Shown here: positions 17,538 through 26,987 of the stretch, piece after piece
Layout of the letters: every line of letters starts with the position of its first letter
How positions within the stretch are numbered: position 1 is the first letter of the stretch
DNA from: Gammaproteobacteria bacterium
GTDB lineage: Bacteria; Pseudomonadota; Gammaproteobacteria; SZUA-152
DNA: 64,000 bases
NCBI GenBank assembly: GCA_032250735.1
Contig: JAVVEP010000005.1
Coordinates: 1 to 64,000 of the forward strand
Reading direction: 5' to 3'
Position numbers and translations under genes: made by a program
The notes under the pieces: model-generated
Seen by the model: only the letters and a program-made list of their open reading frames with translations
Databases searched by the model: none
Told to the model about the DNA's origin: nothing

Positions 17538-20405
17538 ATGACCAGCGACAACCTCCCCTCAGCAGCGCCCGACAGGCAGGCCAAGACCGGCACTGATCCG
17601 CTGGATGTGCGTGCGATGCGTAAGCGTTTTCTGGCAATAAACCGCGAACGCCTGCGCCGTGCGGAAGAGGCCTTACGCTATCGGACGCGCGATTTCCTGG
17701 AATTGCTACCCTTGCTGTTTCACATCAATCACGCGATGTTGCCCGGTTTTGTCTCCAAGCAAACGCCGGCGGGAATCTCGGACTGGACGCCCACCAAGAA
17801 GAGTCTTGAGGCAGGCAAGCGCCACGCCAAAAGCTTTGACTATAAAAAGCGCGCCCTGCGGACCTTCGATATCCATTCGATATTTTTGATGGGCAGTGTG
17901 GGCACGATCGGTCACTCGGAAAAAAGCGACTTTGACGTATGGGTATGCCATCGCCCGGATCTGAACAACGATCAGTTGGTGCAGCTATCCACCAAGTGTA
18001 CGGATATCGAAAAATGGGGAGCGTCCGTCGGTCTGGAAGTCCACTTTTTCCTGATGGATGCCGACAAGTTCCGCAGTGGCGACGTGGTAGAGCTGAGTAG
18101 TGAGAGTAGTGGTAGTACCCAGCACCATCTCCTGCTGGAGGAGTTTTATCGCACCAGCCTGCTGGTTGCCGGACGTTACCCGGTCTGGTGGCTGGTGCCG
18201 CCGGAAGAGGAGGCGAATTATACGGAGTATGTCGCGCGCCTTATCCGCCAGCGTTTTATCCCGGAAAACGAGGTGATCGATTTCGGTGGCCTGAGCGAGG
18301 TGCCTGCCGAGGAGTTTTTTGGCGCGGCGCTGTGGCAGGTCTATAAAGGTATCGACTCGCCCTACAAGTCGGTGCTGAAGATGTTGCTGATGGAGGTCTA
18401 TGCCGCAGAATATCCCAACGGTGATCTGCTCAGCCTGAGTTTTAAGCGTGCCATCTATTCCGGGGTTACTGATCTGAATCTGCTGGACCCCTACACCATC
18501 CTGATCGAAAGATTACAGCAGTACCTGTTGCATCGCGGATCACACGAACGGCTGGAACTGGTGCGGCGCTGCTTTTATTTCAAGGTAGAGCTTGCGCTCA
18601 GTCGTCACTCGCGGGTGAACCGGAACTGGCGCTGGCAGCGCATGACCGAACTGGCCAGCCTCTGGCAGTGGACCGATGGATATATCGAACACCTTGATGA
18701 CAGGGCATCGTGGAATGTGCATCAGGTATTAAAAGAGCGCCGGGTGCTGGTGGACGAGATCACCCACAGCTATATGGCCCTGTCGCGTTTTGGCCGGAAG
18801 CATTCTGATCTCGCGCGCATTGAACAGAAAGACCTGAATGTCCTGGGCCGCAAATTGTACGCAGCATTTGAGCGCAAGGCCGGCAAGATCGAAACGGTGA
18901 ATCGTGGTATCTCCGCCAATATTGTGGAAAGCCACATTACGATCATCCAGGGCCGGGGCAAGGAAGATGAGGAGTCGTGGGCCCTGTATCCCGGGGCGGT
19001 CGAGGCCGCCGAGCCGGGCGCCAGTCTGAAGCGGGCGCGCAGCATTCTGGAGATTCTGGCGTGGTGTCATTTCAATCGACTGATCGGGCCGCGCACCATT
19101 ATCAGCCTGGTACTGAATGACGGGGTGCTGTCACTGAAAGAAACCCGGGCGATCCTGTCGACCCTGGAATCACAGTTCCCTGACGGTATCCTGCCGCCAA
19201 CCGATATCGAAAGTTTCAGCGCGCCGCCGCGCATCGTGACCGGCTGTATCTTCGCCAACGTGGGCGTTGACCCGCTACCGACACATTCGCGGCGGGGTAC
19301 CGGGCTGGTGAGCGATCAGTCCGACATCATGAATTACAGCGGTTTTTCACACAATCTGGCGATCAGCTTTGATCTTCTGGTGGTGACCAGCTGGAACGAG
19401 GTGATTACCTATAAATATTCCGGCATCGGCGGATTGCTGGAGTGCCTGGCACAATATCTACACTGGAACGCCACCGATGCCGAGCTATCGACGGGGCTGG
19501 CCCCGCCACCGCCCAGCGCCTACAGTTTTTCCTCCAGCCACAGTCATGCCATCGCCAAGCGCATCGAGGAACTTTTTGCTGCGGTGGCCGGGGTGTTTTC
19601 CACAGCCACGGGCACGGGGGAAGCGCGCTATATCTTGCAGGTGGAAAAATCCTATTACCTGCTCGAATCGTATCAGGGTTCTTTCAAATACAGTTATCAG
19701 CCGACCTATGAATCCTTGCTGGGCCAGCTGGCCGAGCCGCAGGAAGTTTTCCGGCCGATAAAGGTCGATCGGCATGCGATGCACAATACGCCGCTGCCGA
19801 CGATCCTTGGCAAAAACAGAACCGGCTTTATCCAGATGTTTTATTACTCACTGGGTAAAGAGGTGGATATTTTTGTGCTGGATGAAAATGGCTCGCTGTT
19901 TCACCAGCGCATTCCCTACTTCGAGGATGGGGCGCTGGTGAATCACTACAGCCGGTTTTTTGATGCCGTGCTTAACCGGCAGAGCTTCATGTTTCAGGAC
20001 AGTCACGCCAGCCTGATGCTAGACGCGCTGGAGATATTCAAGGTCAGGCATCGCCACAATAAATATGATCTTGAACGTCAGGCCGTGGATGTCGATCGGC
20101 CCATGAACTATTTTAATGTGCAGGTGATTGGCGACATGGTGAACCAGAATACCGCCTTCACCGTGTACTGTAATGACGAGGAATTTTCCTCGCTGGATCA
20201 CGGCACCTCGTTGTTCAAGGAGGTTGCGCGCTATGTGCTGCGAATGCGCAACAGTGGCCAGCGTTATCCCATCTACATCACCGATGTCGATCTGTCGCCG
20301 ACCCTGCTGGGTGCGCGGCGCGCCGACAAGGTGCAGGCCATCGATTATCTGAAATACAAGAAACGCATCGAAGAGAAGCTCAACAAGGAACTGAACAGGC
20401 TTTAA
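17538..20405 (+). CDS. cyaA: Class I adenylate cyclase
   Basis: The protein (955 residues) belongs to the enterobacterial-type class I adenylate cyclases, which make cAMP for CRP-dependent regulation. The catalytic nucleotidyltransferase motif GSVGTIGHSEKSDFDVWVCH lies near residue 117, within the N-terminal half. The C-terminal half corresponds to the regulatory region. Length is slightly above the E. coli enzyme (848). The final codons are part of a 12-bp tandem repeat. Confidence 0.95.
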   Translation: MTSDNLPSAAPDRQAKTGTDPLDVRAMRKRFLAINRERLRRAEEALRYRTRDFLELLPLLFHINHAMLPGFVSKQTPAGISDWTPTKKSLEAGKRHAKSFDYKKRALRTFDIHSIFLMGSVGTIGHSEKSDFDVWVCHRPDLNNDQLVQLSTKCTDIEKWGASVGLEVHFFLMDADKFRSGDVVELSSESSGSTQHHLLLEEFYRTSLLVAGRYPVWWLVPPEEEANYTEYVARLIRQRFIPENEVIDFGGLSEVPAEEFFGAALWQVYKGIDSPYKSVLKMLLMEVYAAEYPNGDLLSLSFKRAIYSGVTDLNLLDPYTILIERLQQYLLHRGSHERLELVRRCFYFKVELALSRHSRVNRNWRWQRMTELASLWQWTDGYIEHLDDRASWNVHQVLKERRVLVDEITHSYMALSRFGRKHSDLARIEQKDLNVLGRKLYAAFERKAGKIETVNRGISANIVESHITIIQGRGKEDEESWALYPGAVEAAEPGASLKRARSILEILAWCHFNRLIGPRTIISLVLNDGVLSLKETRAILSTLESQFPDGILPPTDIESFSAPPRIVTGCIFANVGVDPLPTHSRRGTGLVSDQSDIMNYSGFSHNLAISFDLLVVTSWNEVITYKYSGIGGLLECLAQYLHWNATDAELSTGLAPPPPSAYSFSSSHSHAIAKRIEELFAAVAGVFSTATGTGEARYILQVEKSYYLLESYQGSFKYSYQPTYESLLGQLAEPQEVFRPIKVDRHAMHNTPLPTILGKNRTGFIQMFYYSLGKEVDIFVLDENGSLFHQRIPYFEDGALVNHYSRFFDAVLNRQSFMFQDSHASLMLDALEIFKVRHRHNKYDLERQAVDVDRPMNYFNVQVIGDMVNQNTAFTVYCNDEEFSSLDHGTSLFKEVARYVLRMRNSGQRYPIYITDVDLSPTLLGARRADKVQAIDYLKYKKRIEEKLNKELNRL

Positions 20406-20468
20406 CTCAGGCTTTAACTCAGGCTTGAACTCAGGCTTGAACTCAGACTTTATCTCAGGCAGTTACTC
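20397..20468. repeat. 12-bp tandem repeat spanning the cyaA stop codon
   Basis: Six consecutive 12-base units, AGGCTTTAACTC and variants (two identical, then two with TTGAACTC, then two more diverged), run from 20397 to 20468. The first unit contains the last Leu codon and the TAA of cyaA. The last units form the end of the convergent esterase gene. The array therefore sets the 3' ends of both genes. Confidence 0.9.
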
Positions 20469-21118
20469 AGCCAGGCGGAGATGTCGTCGATCTCATCCGC
20501 GCACACGCTGTGCTCCATGTCGTAGCTTTTCCATTCCACCGGGTAGCCCAGCTGTTGCAGTCGCTCGCGACTCTCCTTGCCGAGGTGAAAGGCGACGACC
20601 GGGTCCTGTCGTCCATGTGCGATAAAAACGGGCGTGTCACGATTGTCGGGCGCATAGTCTGCGGCGGGCGTCTGGCATAACGGAAGATAGCTGGACAGGG
20701 CGCCGATCCCGGCCAGTCGCTGCGGGTGTCGCAGGCCGGTATACAGGGCGACCGCGCCACCCTGCGAGAAGCCCAGCAGCACGATGCGGTGAGTGGGGAT
20801 GCCGCGTTCGTTTTCGGCCTGGATCAGGGCCTCGATGCGCTGTTGGGCATCGACCAGGCCCGGCTGGTCCTCATGTCTCAGCTCATCCAGCGAATAGATG
20901 TCGTACCAGGCGCGCATCGCGTAGCCGCCATTGCAGGTCACCGGGCGCACGGGGGCGTGCGGAAACAGGAAGCGGATGCCGGGATTTTCCGGCAACCCAA
21001 GCTGGGGCACCACAGGCACAAAATCGCTGCCGTCGGCCCCGAGGCCGTGCAGCCAGATGACAGCGGCGGTGGGCGAGGGGGAGGTGTCGATCTCGATGTG
21101 GCTGTCGAACTGCCTCAT
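20450..21118 (-). CDS. Alpha/beta-hydrolase carboxylesterase
   Basis: This 222-residue enzyme of the phospholipase/carboxylesterase family hydrolyses short-chain esters or thioesters. HGLGADGSDF forms the oxyanion region. The nucleophile is in GFSQGGAVAL, the acid in GRQDPVVAF and the histidine in MEHSVCADE, giving a complete Ser-Asp-His triad. No signal peptide is present. The last residues are encoded within the 12-bp tandem repeat. It reads convergently to cyaA and six bases ahead of the cyaY stop. Confidence 0.92.
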   Translation of the reverse strand: MRQFDSHIEIDTSPSPTAAVIWLHGLGADGSDFVPVVPQLGLPENPGIRFLFPHAPVRPVTCNGGYAMRAWYDIYSLDELRHEDQPGLVDAQQRIEALIQAENERGIPTHRIVLLGFSQGGAVALYTGLRHPQRLAGIGALSSYLPLCQTPAADYAPDNRDTPVFIAHGRQDPVVAFHLGKESRERLQQLGYPVEWKSYDMEHSVCADEIDDISAWLSNCLR

Positions 21119-21124
21119 GGAATG

Positions 21125-21457
21125 CTAGGCAGAGGCCTTGAGCGCCACGCTCTCGCCCGACTGTTCGCTGAGCGCCTTGTTCAGAAAGCTCACCAGTTCC
21201 AGCTCGCCCTGCTTCCAGCAATGCGCCTCAGGATCGTAGTCGAAATGGAACCCCCCCGAGCGCGCGGCCACCCAGATCTGGCGGGAAGGCTCCTGGCGAT
21301 TAATGATCACCTGCGAGCCATTTTCACATTCGATGGTGAGGATGCCGCTGGCCGAATCCCAGTCCAGCTCCGCGTCGCAGTCATCCAGCGCATCTTCAAT
21401 GGCGGACAACATGTCATCGACTTTCTGGTTGAATTCGCCTGGCTCCACTGCGGTCAT
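21125..21457 (-). CDS. cyaY: Iron-sulfur assembly frataxin homologue
   Basis: CyaY (110 residues) is the bacterial frataxin, an iron-binding modulator of IscS. The acidic first helix (FNQKVDDMLSAIEDALDD) and beta strands with NGSQVIINRQEPSRQIWVAA are family hallmarks. GGFHFDY and the WKQGELE segment complete the fold. It is divergent from lptM-lysA, the same arrangement as in enterobacteria. Confidence 0.94.
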   Translation of the reverse strand: MTAVEPGEFNQKVDDMLSAIEDALDDCDAELDWDSASGILTIECENGSQVIINRQEPSRQIWVAARSGGFHFDYDPEAHCWKQGELELVSFLNKALSEQSGESVALKASA

Positions 21458-21529
21458 CTCCTGCGATTAAGGGTATTAGGCTTCCGCCCGTGGTCTGTTT
21501 ATAATGGCGAACGCAAAGGGGGATTATTC

Positions 21530-21664
21530 ATGAAACCGTGCTGGGCACAATATCTACTTTGGTTGGTGATCGCCGTGCTGGGCACCGGCAGCCTGTTAAG
21601 CGCCTGCGGCCAGAAGGGCAGCCTTACCCGTCCGGACCCGGCCAGCGAACAACGCGCCGACTGA
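21530..21664 (+). CDS. lptM: LptM-type small lipoprotein
   Basis: The 44-residue precursor has a hydrophobic signal and the lipobox LLSAC followed by GQKGSLTRPD, the YifL/LptM signature. LptM assists oxidative maturation of the LptD-LptE lipopolysaccharide translocon at the outer membrane. AAAGGGGG upstream supports ATG 21530. Its place directly before lysA and opposite cyaY is the conserved context. It lies inside a longer open frame that starts at 20726, which is not coding. Confidence 0.9.
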   Translation: MKPCWAQYLLWLVIAVLGTGSLLSACGQKGSLTRPDPASEQRAD

Positions 21665-21734
21665 AACGCACCTCTTTTTTCAACGCAGCCTATCCCATTC
21701 CCTGTTCACAGCAGATACCGAAAGACACTAAAAG

Positions 21735-22982
21735 ATGAATCATTTTGAATACCGTGGCGGACGCCTGTTCGCCGAAGACGTGGATGTGCAACGCATCATC
21801 GACGAGGTCGGCTCGCCGTGTTATGTCTATTCGCGTGCCACGCTGGAACGGCACTGGAAGGCCTTTGACAGTGTACTGGGCGGCCACGAACATCTGATCT
21901 GTTATGCCGTAAAGGCCAACTCCAACCTGGCAGTGCTGAACCTGCTGGTGCGCCTGGGTTCGGGTTTCGATATCGTCTCCGCCGGTGAATTGCGACGGGT
22001 GATTGCCGCCGGCGGCCACCCGTCCAAGGTGGTGTTTTCCGGGGTGGGTAAAAGCGTCGACGAGATGCGTTACGCCCTGCAGCTGGGGATCCGCTGCTTT
22101 AATGTCGAGTCGCTGGCCGAGCTCGAACGCCTCAACGAGGTCGCCGCTGAGGTCGGCGTGCGTGCACCGGTGTCGCTACGGGTTAACCCCGATGTGGACG
22201 CCAGGACCCATCCCTATATCTCCACCGGCCTGAAAGAAAACAAGTTTGGCATCGACATCGAAGCTGCACCGGCGGTCTATCGTCGCGCCGCCGAGCTGTT
22301 AAACCTTGACGTCATCGGCATTGATTGCCACATCGGCTCCCAGCTCAGCGACCTGACCCCGTTTGTCGATGCGCTGGATCGCGTGCTGCTGCTGATCGAC
22401 AGCCTGGCCGCGCAGGGCATCCATCTGCGCCACATCGACCTGGGTGGCGGCCTGGGCATCACCTATCGTGATGAGACCCCGCCCAGCCCGGCCGAATATG
22501 CCGCCGCCCTGCTGGGTCCGCTGAAGGCCCGCGCCCTGGAGATCATCCTCGAACCGGGGCGGGCCATCGTGGGGAATGCCGGCATCCTGCTGACGAGGGT
22601 GGAATACCTCAAGCACGGCGCGGAGAAAAATTTCGCCATCGTCGATGCCGCCATGAACGACCTGATCCGCCCCGCCCTGTATGGCGCGTGGCAGGACATC
22701 GTCCCCGTGCAGCCGCGCGCGGGTGATGGGGCGCAGGTCTACGATGTGGTGGGCCCGGTGTGTGAGACGGGGGATTTTCTCGGCAAGGATCGCAGCCTCG
22801 ACATCGTCGCCGGTGATGTGCTGGCGGTGCGCTCCGCCGGGGCCTACGGCTTCACCATGAGCTCTAACTATAATTCCCGCCCCAGGGTGGCCGAGGTGAT
22901 GGTCGACGGCGACCGCTTCCAGATCGTCCGCCAGCGGGAAGCGGTAGAGGATCTGTGGCGGGGAGAAAGCCTGCTGCGCTAA
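21735..22982 (+). CDS. lysA: Diaminopimelate decarboxylase
   Basis: LysA (415 residues) makes L-lysine from meso-diaminopimelate, using PLP. The PLP lysine is Lys60 in [18 protein letters not shown], the GGGLGI phosphate loop and the [14 protein letters not shown] segment with the substrate-binding cysteine are present. Length matches the family. A strong terminator follows at 23043. Confidence 0.97.
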   Translation: MNHFEYRGGRLFAEDVDVQRIIDEVGSPCYVYSRATLERHWKAFDSVLGGHEHLICYAVKANSNLAVLNLLVRLGSGFDIVSAGELRRVIAAGGHPSKVVFSGVGKSVDEMRYALQLGIRCFNVESLAELERLNEVAAEVGVRAPVSLRVNPDVDARTHPYISTGLKENKFGIDIEAAPAVYRRAAELLNLDVIGIDCHIGSQLSDLTPFVDALDRVLLLIDSLAAQGIHLRHIDLGGGLGITYRDETPPSPAEYAAALLGPLKARALEIILEPGRAIVGNAGILLTRVEYLKHGAEKNFAIVDAAMNDLIRPALYGAWQDIVPVQPRAGDGAQVYDVVGPVCETGDFLGKDRSLDIVAGDVLAVRSAGAYGFTMSSNYNSRPRVAEVMVDGDRFQIVRQREAVEDLWRGESLLR

Positions 22983-23042
22983 GGTCACAGCCTAGGCCAG
23001 TCCAGGCCCATTCGGCGCCGGGCGAACCCGGCGACTCCCACA

Positions 23043-23072
23043 CGGGCGGCCCCATCGAGGCCGCCCGTTTTT
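23043..23072 (+). terminator. Intrinsic terminator after lysA
   Basis: CGGGCGGCC and GGCCGCCCG form a 9-bp GC stem with a 7-base loop, followed by five Ts. Confidence 0.9.
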
Positions 23073-23212
23073 GTCCGGCCTCCGTGGGCCATGCCCCATG
23101 TGCCGATCTGCGACGTTAAATGACCCCCTGTTATGAATTGGTGATAAGCAGGCAACGGCGGGTATTGCTGGGGTGATGACGGGTAATCCCCCAATTCCGG
23201 GCAGATTTGGGC

Positions 23213-23226
23213 CACAAGATATTGTG
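23213..23226 (+). promoter_or_regulatory. Candidate NrdR box upstream of nrdJa
   Basis: CACAAGATATTGTG is an interrupted palindrome (CACAA/TTGTG) followed by TATATGTGA. It resembles NrdR boxes, which control ribonucleotide reductase genes and usually occur in pairs. Only one good copy is seen, 288 bases before the nrdJa start, so the call is tentative. Confidence 0.4.
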
Positions 23227-23320
23227 TATATGTGATTTTTTTATAAAAAAAATATACCCGAAAAAACCTCGAGGTTTATTGATCCTTTGCTATTATCTTG
23301 TTGTTTTGGTTGATTTTTAT

Positions 23321-23513
23321 GGGGCCCATTTTTTCGGGCCCCGTCTGTTGACAGCACAGGATACGGGGCTTAACCTTGCCTGCGAACACAACATCTAGTG
23401 GTTGTGCTTCTCGGGGGGATCTACGCAGGTGCTATGGGGGGCAGCGAAAGCTGGCCGGCACAGGCGTAGATGCAAGACGATCAAAAATTCACAGCGACGA
23501 GGATGTCCGTCAA
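23321..23513 (+). ncRNA. Structured leader of nrdJa mRNA
   Basis: A 7-bp stem GGGGCCC/GGGCCCC with an 8-base T-rich loop (23321-23342) is followed by nested stems CCTGCG/CGCAGG (23379-23384 with 23424-23429) and CACAAC/GTTGTG (23387-23392 with 23401-23406). The leader before ATG 23514 is about 190 bases. No cobalamin-riboswitch B12 box is visible, although the enzyme is B12-dependent. An RNA family known as the nrdJ motif has been reported upstream of class II reductases; whether this belongs to it needs a covariance search. Confidence 0.45.
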
Positions 23514-26500
23514 ATGAAAGCCGCTTCTATTAAATCCGTATCGACCAGCGTCGAAGATATTCCTTTCCAGGCCGCCTCGGTGGACATCTGGGAGAAAAAG
23601 TACCGCCTGCAGAGCAAGGACGGCAAGATCATCGATGAGACCATCGACGACACCTACCGCCGGGTGGCGAACGCGCTGGCCGATGTGGAAGAGACCGAGG
23701 CCAAGCGCAAGGAATGGCGCGGGCATTTCCTGTGGGCCCTGCGCCATGGCGCGATCCCCGCCGGCCGCATCACCTCCAACGCCGGCGCCCTGGCCTACAA
23801 GCCGGCCACCTCGACCATCAACTGCACCGTCTCCGGCACCATCCACGACTCCATGAACGACATCCTGGAGAAGGTGCACGAGGCCGGCCTGACCCTGAAG
23901 GCGGGCTGCGTGGCTCCCGACACCACCGTGGTCACGGAACACGGCGTGGTTAGCGCAGAGCGCGCGGTATGCGAGCGCCATCAGCAGATGCTCTGCTACG
24001 ATCGCGACAGCGGCCGCTTTGAAATGCGCCACATCGAAGAACACATGACCACCCATGTGCCGCGTGCGGACAACATTGAGATCGTCTCCAACGGCACCAC
24101 CCTTAAGACCTCCATCAAACATCCGGTGCTGGTGTACCGCAACGCCAGGCTGAGCTATGTGCGCGCCGACGAAGTGCGCGAGGACGATGGCCTGGTGCAT
24201 CACGCCTTTGAATGGAAGGCAGACGCGACCAATGCCTTGCAGGCCTGGTTCGCCGGCGCGCACCTGGGCGATGGCAGTGCCTACGAAAAACAGATCGCCT
24301 ACAAGGGTAGCCGCCAGGCCTGGGCGCAGAAGGCCCGCGCCGCCGGCCGCCGCCTGGTGTTCAAGATCCGCGCCGCCGAACGTGAAGTCGTCGAGCGCTA
24401 CGCGGCCTTCTTCCACTCCTTCTGCGGCAGTCAGGCCCAGGTGGTCGCCACCGCCACGCCCAATGGCACGCCCGTGTGGGGCTACACCGTCGCCAGCTTC
24501 AAGGCCAGCGCCGCCGCCGATCTCATCGATCATCAGATCGGCAAGAAGACTGCCGCCCTGCGCGTGCCGAGCTGGGTGGCCGCCCATCCCGAGCGCCACT
24601 TTTTACCGTTCCTCGCCGGCCTCATCGACACCGATGGCACCGTGAGCACCGAGCACGGCAGTGTCACCATCGCCATGCAGAGCCACACCTTCGCCGAACA
24701 ACTGCAAGGCCTGCTCGGTCTGTTCGGCGTGCATGCCGCTATCACCGTGCGCAAGCCGCGCGAGCATGTCTATCAGGGAAATGTCATCCGCGACAGCGGT
24801 GGCGCCATGCTGAAAATTTCCGATTCGGATTTCCTGCACGCGGTGGCCGAACACATGGCCGACAGCGGCAAGCGCCGCCGCATTCACGATCACGCCAGCC
24901 AGTCCGGCCAGTACGACCGTTACCTGCTGCCGCAGCAACTCAAGACCGCGCTAGCCGCGGAACTGGAAGGCCTCGGCCACCACGAACGCCAGGCGCTCGG
25001 CTTCTATCACGGCTATCACGAAAAAAGCGTGGTCAGCCGAATCTGGTTAGACCGCTGGAGCACGCGCTTCCCGCACTTGCGCGCGGTGATCAACTTCGCC
25101 CGCACCCTGCGTCCGGTGGAGACCGTGCGCCGCAACCTGCCCATTGGTGAGACCTTCTACGATTTCACCGTGGAAAAACATCACAACTATCTCGCCGGCG
25201 AAAACGGCCTGATGGTTATCCACAACTGCGGCATCGGCTATGAATTTTCCACCCTGCGTCCCCGGGGGGCCTTTGTGGCCGGCGCCGGCGCCTACACCTC
25301 CGGCCCGCTGTCGTTCATGGATATCTACGACAAGATGTGTTTCACCGTGTCTTCCGCCGGCGGCCGCCGTGGTGCGCAGATGGCGACCTTCGATGTGGGC
25401 CATCCCGACGTGCTGGATTTCGTCCTCGCCAAGCGCGAAGACGGCCGCCTGCGCCAGTTCAACCTGTCGCTGCTCATCACCCAGGAATTCATCGAGGCCG
25501 TCAAGGCCGACATCGACTGGAAGCTGGCCTTCCCGCTGACCGACAAAGAGGCGGAGATCGACGGCATCGACCTGAACAACCCCGAGCAGGTGGTATGGCG
25601 CGAATGGCCCACCCACGACAAGTACATCGTCAACGAAGAAGGCCTGGTGGCCTGCAAGGTCTACCGCACCATCCGCGCCCAGCGTCTGTGGGACGTCATC
25701 ATGTCCTCCACCTATGACTACGCCGAGCCCGGCTTCATCCTCATCGACAAGGTCAATGAGATGAACAACAACTGGTTCTGCGAAAACATCCGCGCGACCA
25801 ACCCTTGCGGCGAACAGCCTCTTCCGCCCTATGGCTCCTGCCTGCTGGGCTCGATCAACCTCACCAAGTTTGTGCGCAACCCGTTCACCGACGAGGCCGC
25901 ATTCGACTGGGAAAAATTCCGCAAGACCGTGGCCATCTTTACCCGCATGCTGGACAACGTGGTCGAGATCAATGGCCTGCCACTGGAAGGTCAGCGCGAG
26001 GCCATCCTCAACAAGCGCCGCCACGGCATGGGCTACCTGGGCCTGGGTTCCACCCTCACCCTGATGCAGATGAAATACGGCTCCGACGAATCGCTGGAGT
26101 TCACCGAGCGCGTCACCCGCGAGCTGGCCATGGTGGGCTGGGAGACCGGCGTCCAGCTGGCCGAGGAAAAGGGCCCGGCACCGGTACTGGAGCAGGACTA
26201 CACCGTCACCGCCGCGATGCTGCGCAAGCGCCCCGAAATGAAGACCGACGGCTACAAGGTCGGCGACACGGTCAAGGGCAAGGTACTGCTCGCCCGTTAC
26301 AGCCGCTACATGCAGCAGGTCGGCAGCGTGAATCCCGAGCTGGTCGCGGAGATGGCCGAGAAGGGTTGCCGCTTCACCCATCACAGCTCCATCGCCCCCA
26401 CCGGCACCATCTCCCTGTCGCTGGCCAACAACGCCAGTAACGGCATCGAGCCCAGCTTCGCCCACCTGTATTCGCGCAACGTGATCCGCGAAGGCAAGAA

Positions 26501-26987
26501 GAGCAAGGAAAAGGTCGACGTCTGCTCCTTCGAGCTGCTGGCCTATCGCAAGATGGTCAACACCGACGCCATGCCGTTTGCCGAAGACGAACGCAACAAG
26601 CTGCCCGAGTATTTCATCAGCGCCGATGACATCGCGCCCAAGGCCCACGTCGACATCCAGGCCGCCGCGCAGAAGTGGATCGACTCCAGCATCTCCAAAA
26701 CCGCCAACGTGCCGACCGACTTCGCCTACGCGCAGTTCAAGGACATCTATCTCTACGCCTACGAAAAGGGGCTCAAGGGCTGCACCACCTTCCGCTTCAA
26801 CCCGGAAGTGTTCCAGGGCGTGCTGGTCAAGGAGCAGGACCTGGAGAACACCACCTACCGCTTCACACTCGAAGATGGCAGCGTGGTCGAGGTCAAAGGC
26901 AATGAAGAGATCGAATACGACGGCGAGATGCACTCCGCCGCCAATCTCTACGACGCCCTCAAGGAAGGCTACTACGGCAAATTCTGA
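23514..26987 (+). CDS. nrdJa: Adenosylcobalamin-dependent ribonucleotide reductase large part (NrdJa), intein-containing
   Basis: This 1157-residue precursor gives a 717-residue NrdJa after removal of a 440-residue intein. Class II reductases convert ribonucleotides to deoxyribonucleotides with a B12-generated thiyl radical and work with or without oxygen. STINCTVSG (around residue 103) holds an active-site cysteine. GCGIGYEFSTLRPRGAFV spans the intein junction. NPCGEQPLPPYGSC carries the radical-site region, and SIAPTGTISLSLANN is the substrate-phosphate loop. ATG 23514 is preferred; the frame is open to 23376 but the extra residues are not reductase-like. As in Pseudomonas aeruginosa, the C-terminal part is a separate gene, nrdJb. 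Confidence 0.95.
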   Translation: MKAASIKSVSTSVEDIPFQAASVDIWEKKYRLQSKDGKIIDETIDDTYRRVANALADVEETEAKRKEWRGHFLWALRHGAIPAGRITSNAGALAYKPATSTINCTVSGTIHDSMNDILEKVHEAGLTLKAGCVAPDTTVVTEHGVVSAERAVCERHQQMLCYDRDSGRFEMRHIEEHMTTHVPRADNIEIVSNGTTLKTSIKHPVLVYRNARLSYVRADEVREDDGLVHHAFEWKADATNALQAWFAGAHLGDGSAYEKQIAYKGSRQAWAQKARAAGRRLVFKIRAAEREVVERYAAFFHSFCGSQAQVVATATPNGTPVWGYTVASFKASAAADLIDHQIGKKTAALRVPSWVAAHPERHFLPFLAGLIDTDGTVSTEHGSVTIAMQSHTFAEQLQGLLGLFGVHAAITVRKPREHVYQGNVIRDSGGAMLKISDSDFLHAVAEHMADSGKRRRIHDHASQSGQYDRYLLPQQLKTALAAELEGLGHHERQALGFYHGYHEKSVVSRIWLDRWSTRFPHLRAVINFARTLRPVETVRRNLPIGETFYDFTVEKHHNYLAGENGLMVIHNCGIGYEFSTLRPRGAFVAGAGAYTSGPLSFMDIYDKMCFTVSSAGGRRGAQMATFDVGHPDVLDFVLAKREDGRLRQFNLSLLITQEFIEAVKADIDWKLAFPLTDKEAEIDGIDLNNPEQVVWREWPTHDKYIVNEEGLVACKVYRTIRAQRLWDVIMSSTYDYAEPGFILIDKVNEMNNNWFCENIRATNPCGEQPLPPYGSCLLGSINLTKFVRNPFTDEAAFDWEKFRKTVAIFTRMLDNVVEINGLPLEGQREAILNKRRHGMGYLGLGSTLTLMQMKYGSDESLEFTERVTRELAMVGWETGVQLAEEKGPAPVLEQDYTVTAAMLRKRPEMKTDGYKVGDTVKGKVLLARYSRYMQQVGSVNPELVAEMAEKGCRFTHHSSIAPTGTISLSLANNASNGIEPSFAHLYSRNVIREGKKSKEKVDVCSFELLAYRKMVNTDAMPFAEDERNKLPEYFISADDIAPKAHVDIQAAAQKWIDSSISKTANVPTDFAYAQFKDIYLYAYEKGLKGCTTFRFNPEVFQGVLVKEQDLENTTYRFTLEDGSVVEVKGNEEIEYDGEMHSAANLYDALKEGYYGKF
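23907..25226 (+). mobile_element. Intein with LAGLIDADG homing endonuclease in NrdJa
   Basis: Residues 132-571 interrupt the conserved TLKAG/CGIGYEFS segment. The intein begins with Cys (CVAPDTTVV, block A). Block B reads LKTSIKHPVLVY, block F FYDFTVEKHHNYLAG, and it ends HN before Cys+1. Nucleophile, penultimate His and terminal Asn are all present, so splicing should be active. The inserted endonuclease domain has FAGAHLGDGS and FLAGLIDTDGTVS, the two LAGLIDADG motifs with their aspartates, so homing may also be intact. Base composition matches the host gene, which argues against a very recent arrival. Confidence 0.95.

Noticed and set aside
17083-17637. N-terminal extension of the PAS-GGDEF gene
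   Set aside because: It would overlap cyaA by 100 bases and adds sequence unlike protein; the ATG at 17082 has a good ribosome-binding site.
20397-20468. CRISPR-like repeats at the cyaA end
   Set aside because: Units are 12 bp and contiguous, without spacers; this is a simple tandem repeat.
20726-21530. Rightward ORF running into lptM
   Set aside because: It is antisense to the esterase and cyaY genes. Only the last 44 codons, with their own ribosome-binding site and lipobox, are real.
23230-23513. Cobalamin riboswitch before nrdJa
   Set aside because: Expected from the enzyme's cofactor, but no B12 box or other conserved element of that riboswitch is visible.
25047-26933. 628-residue ORF antisense to nrdJa
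   Set aside because: Long antisense frames are expected opposite GC-rich genes with strong codon bias. Composition is unlike a protein and nrdJa is certain.
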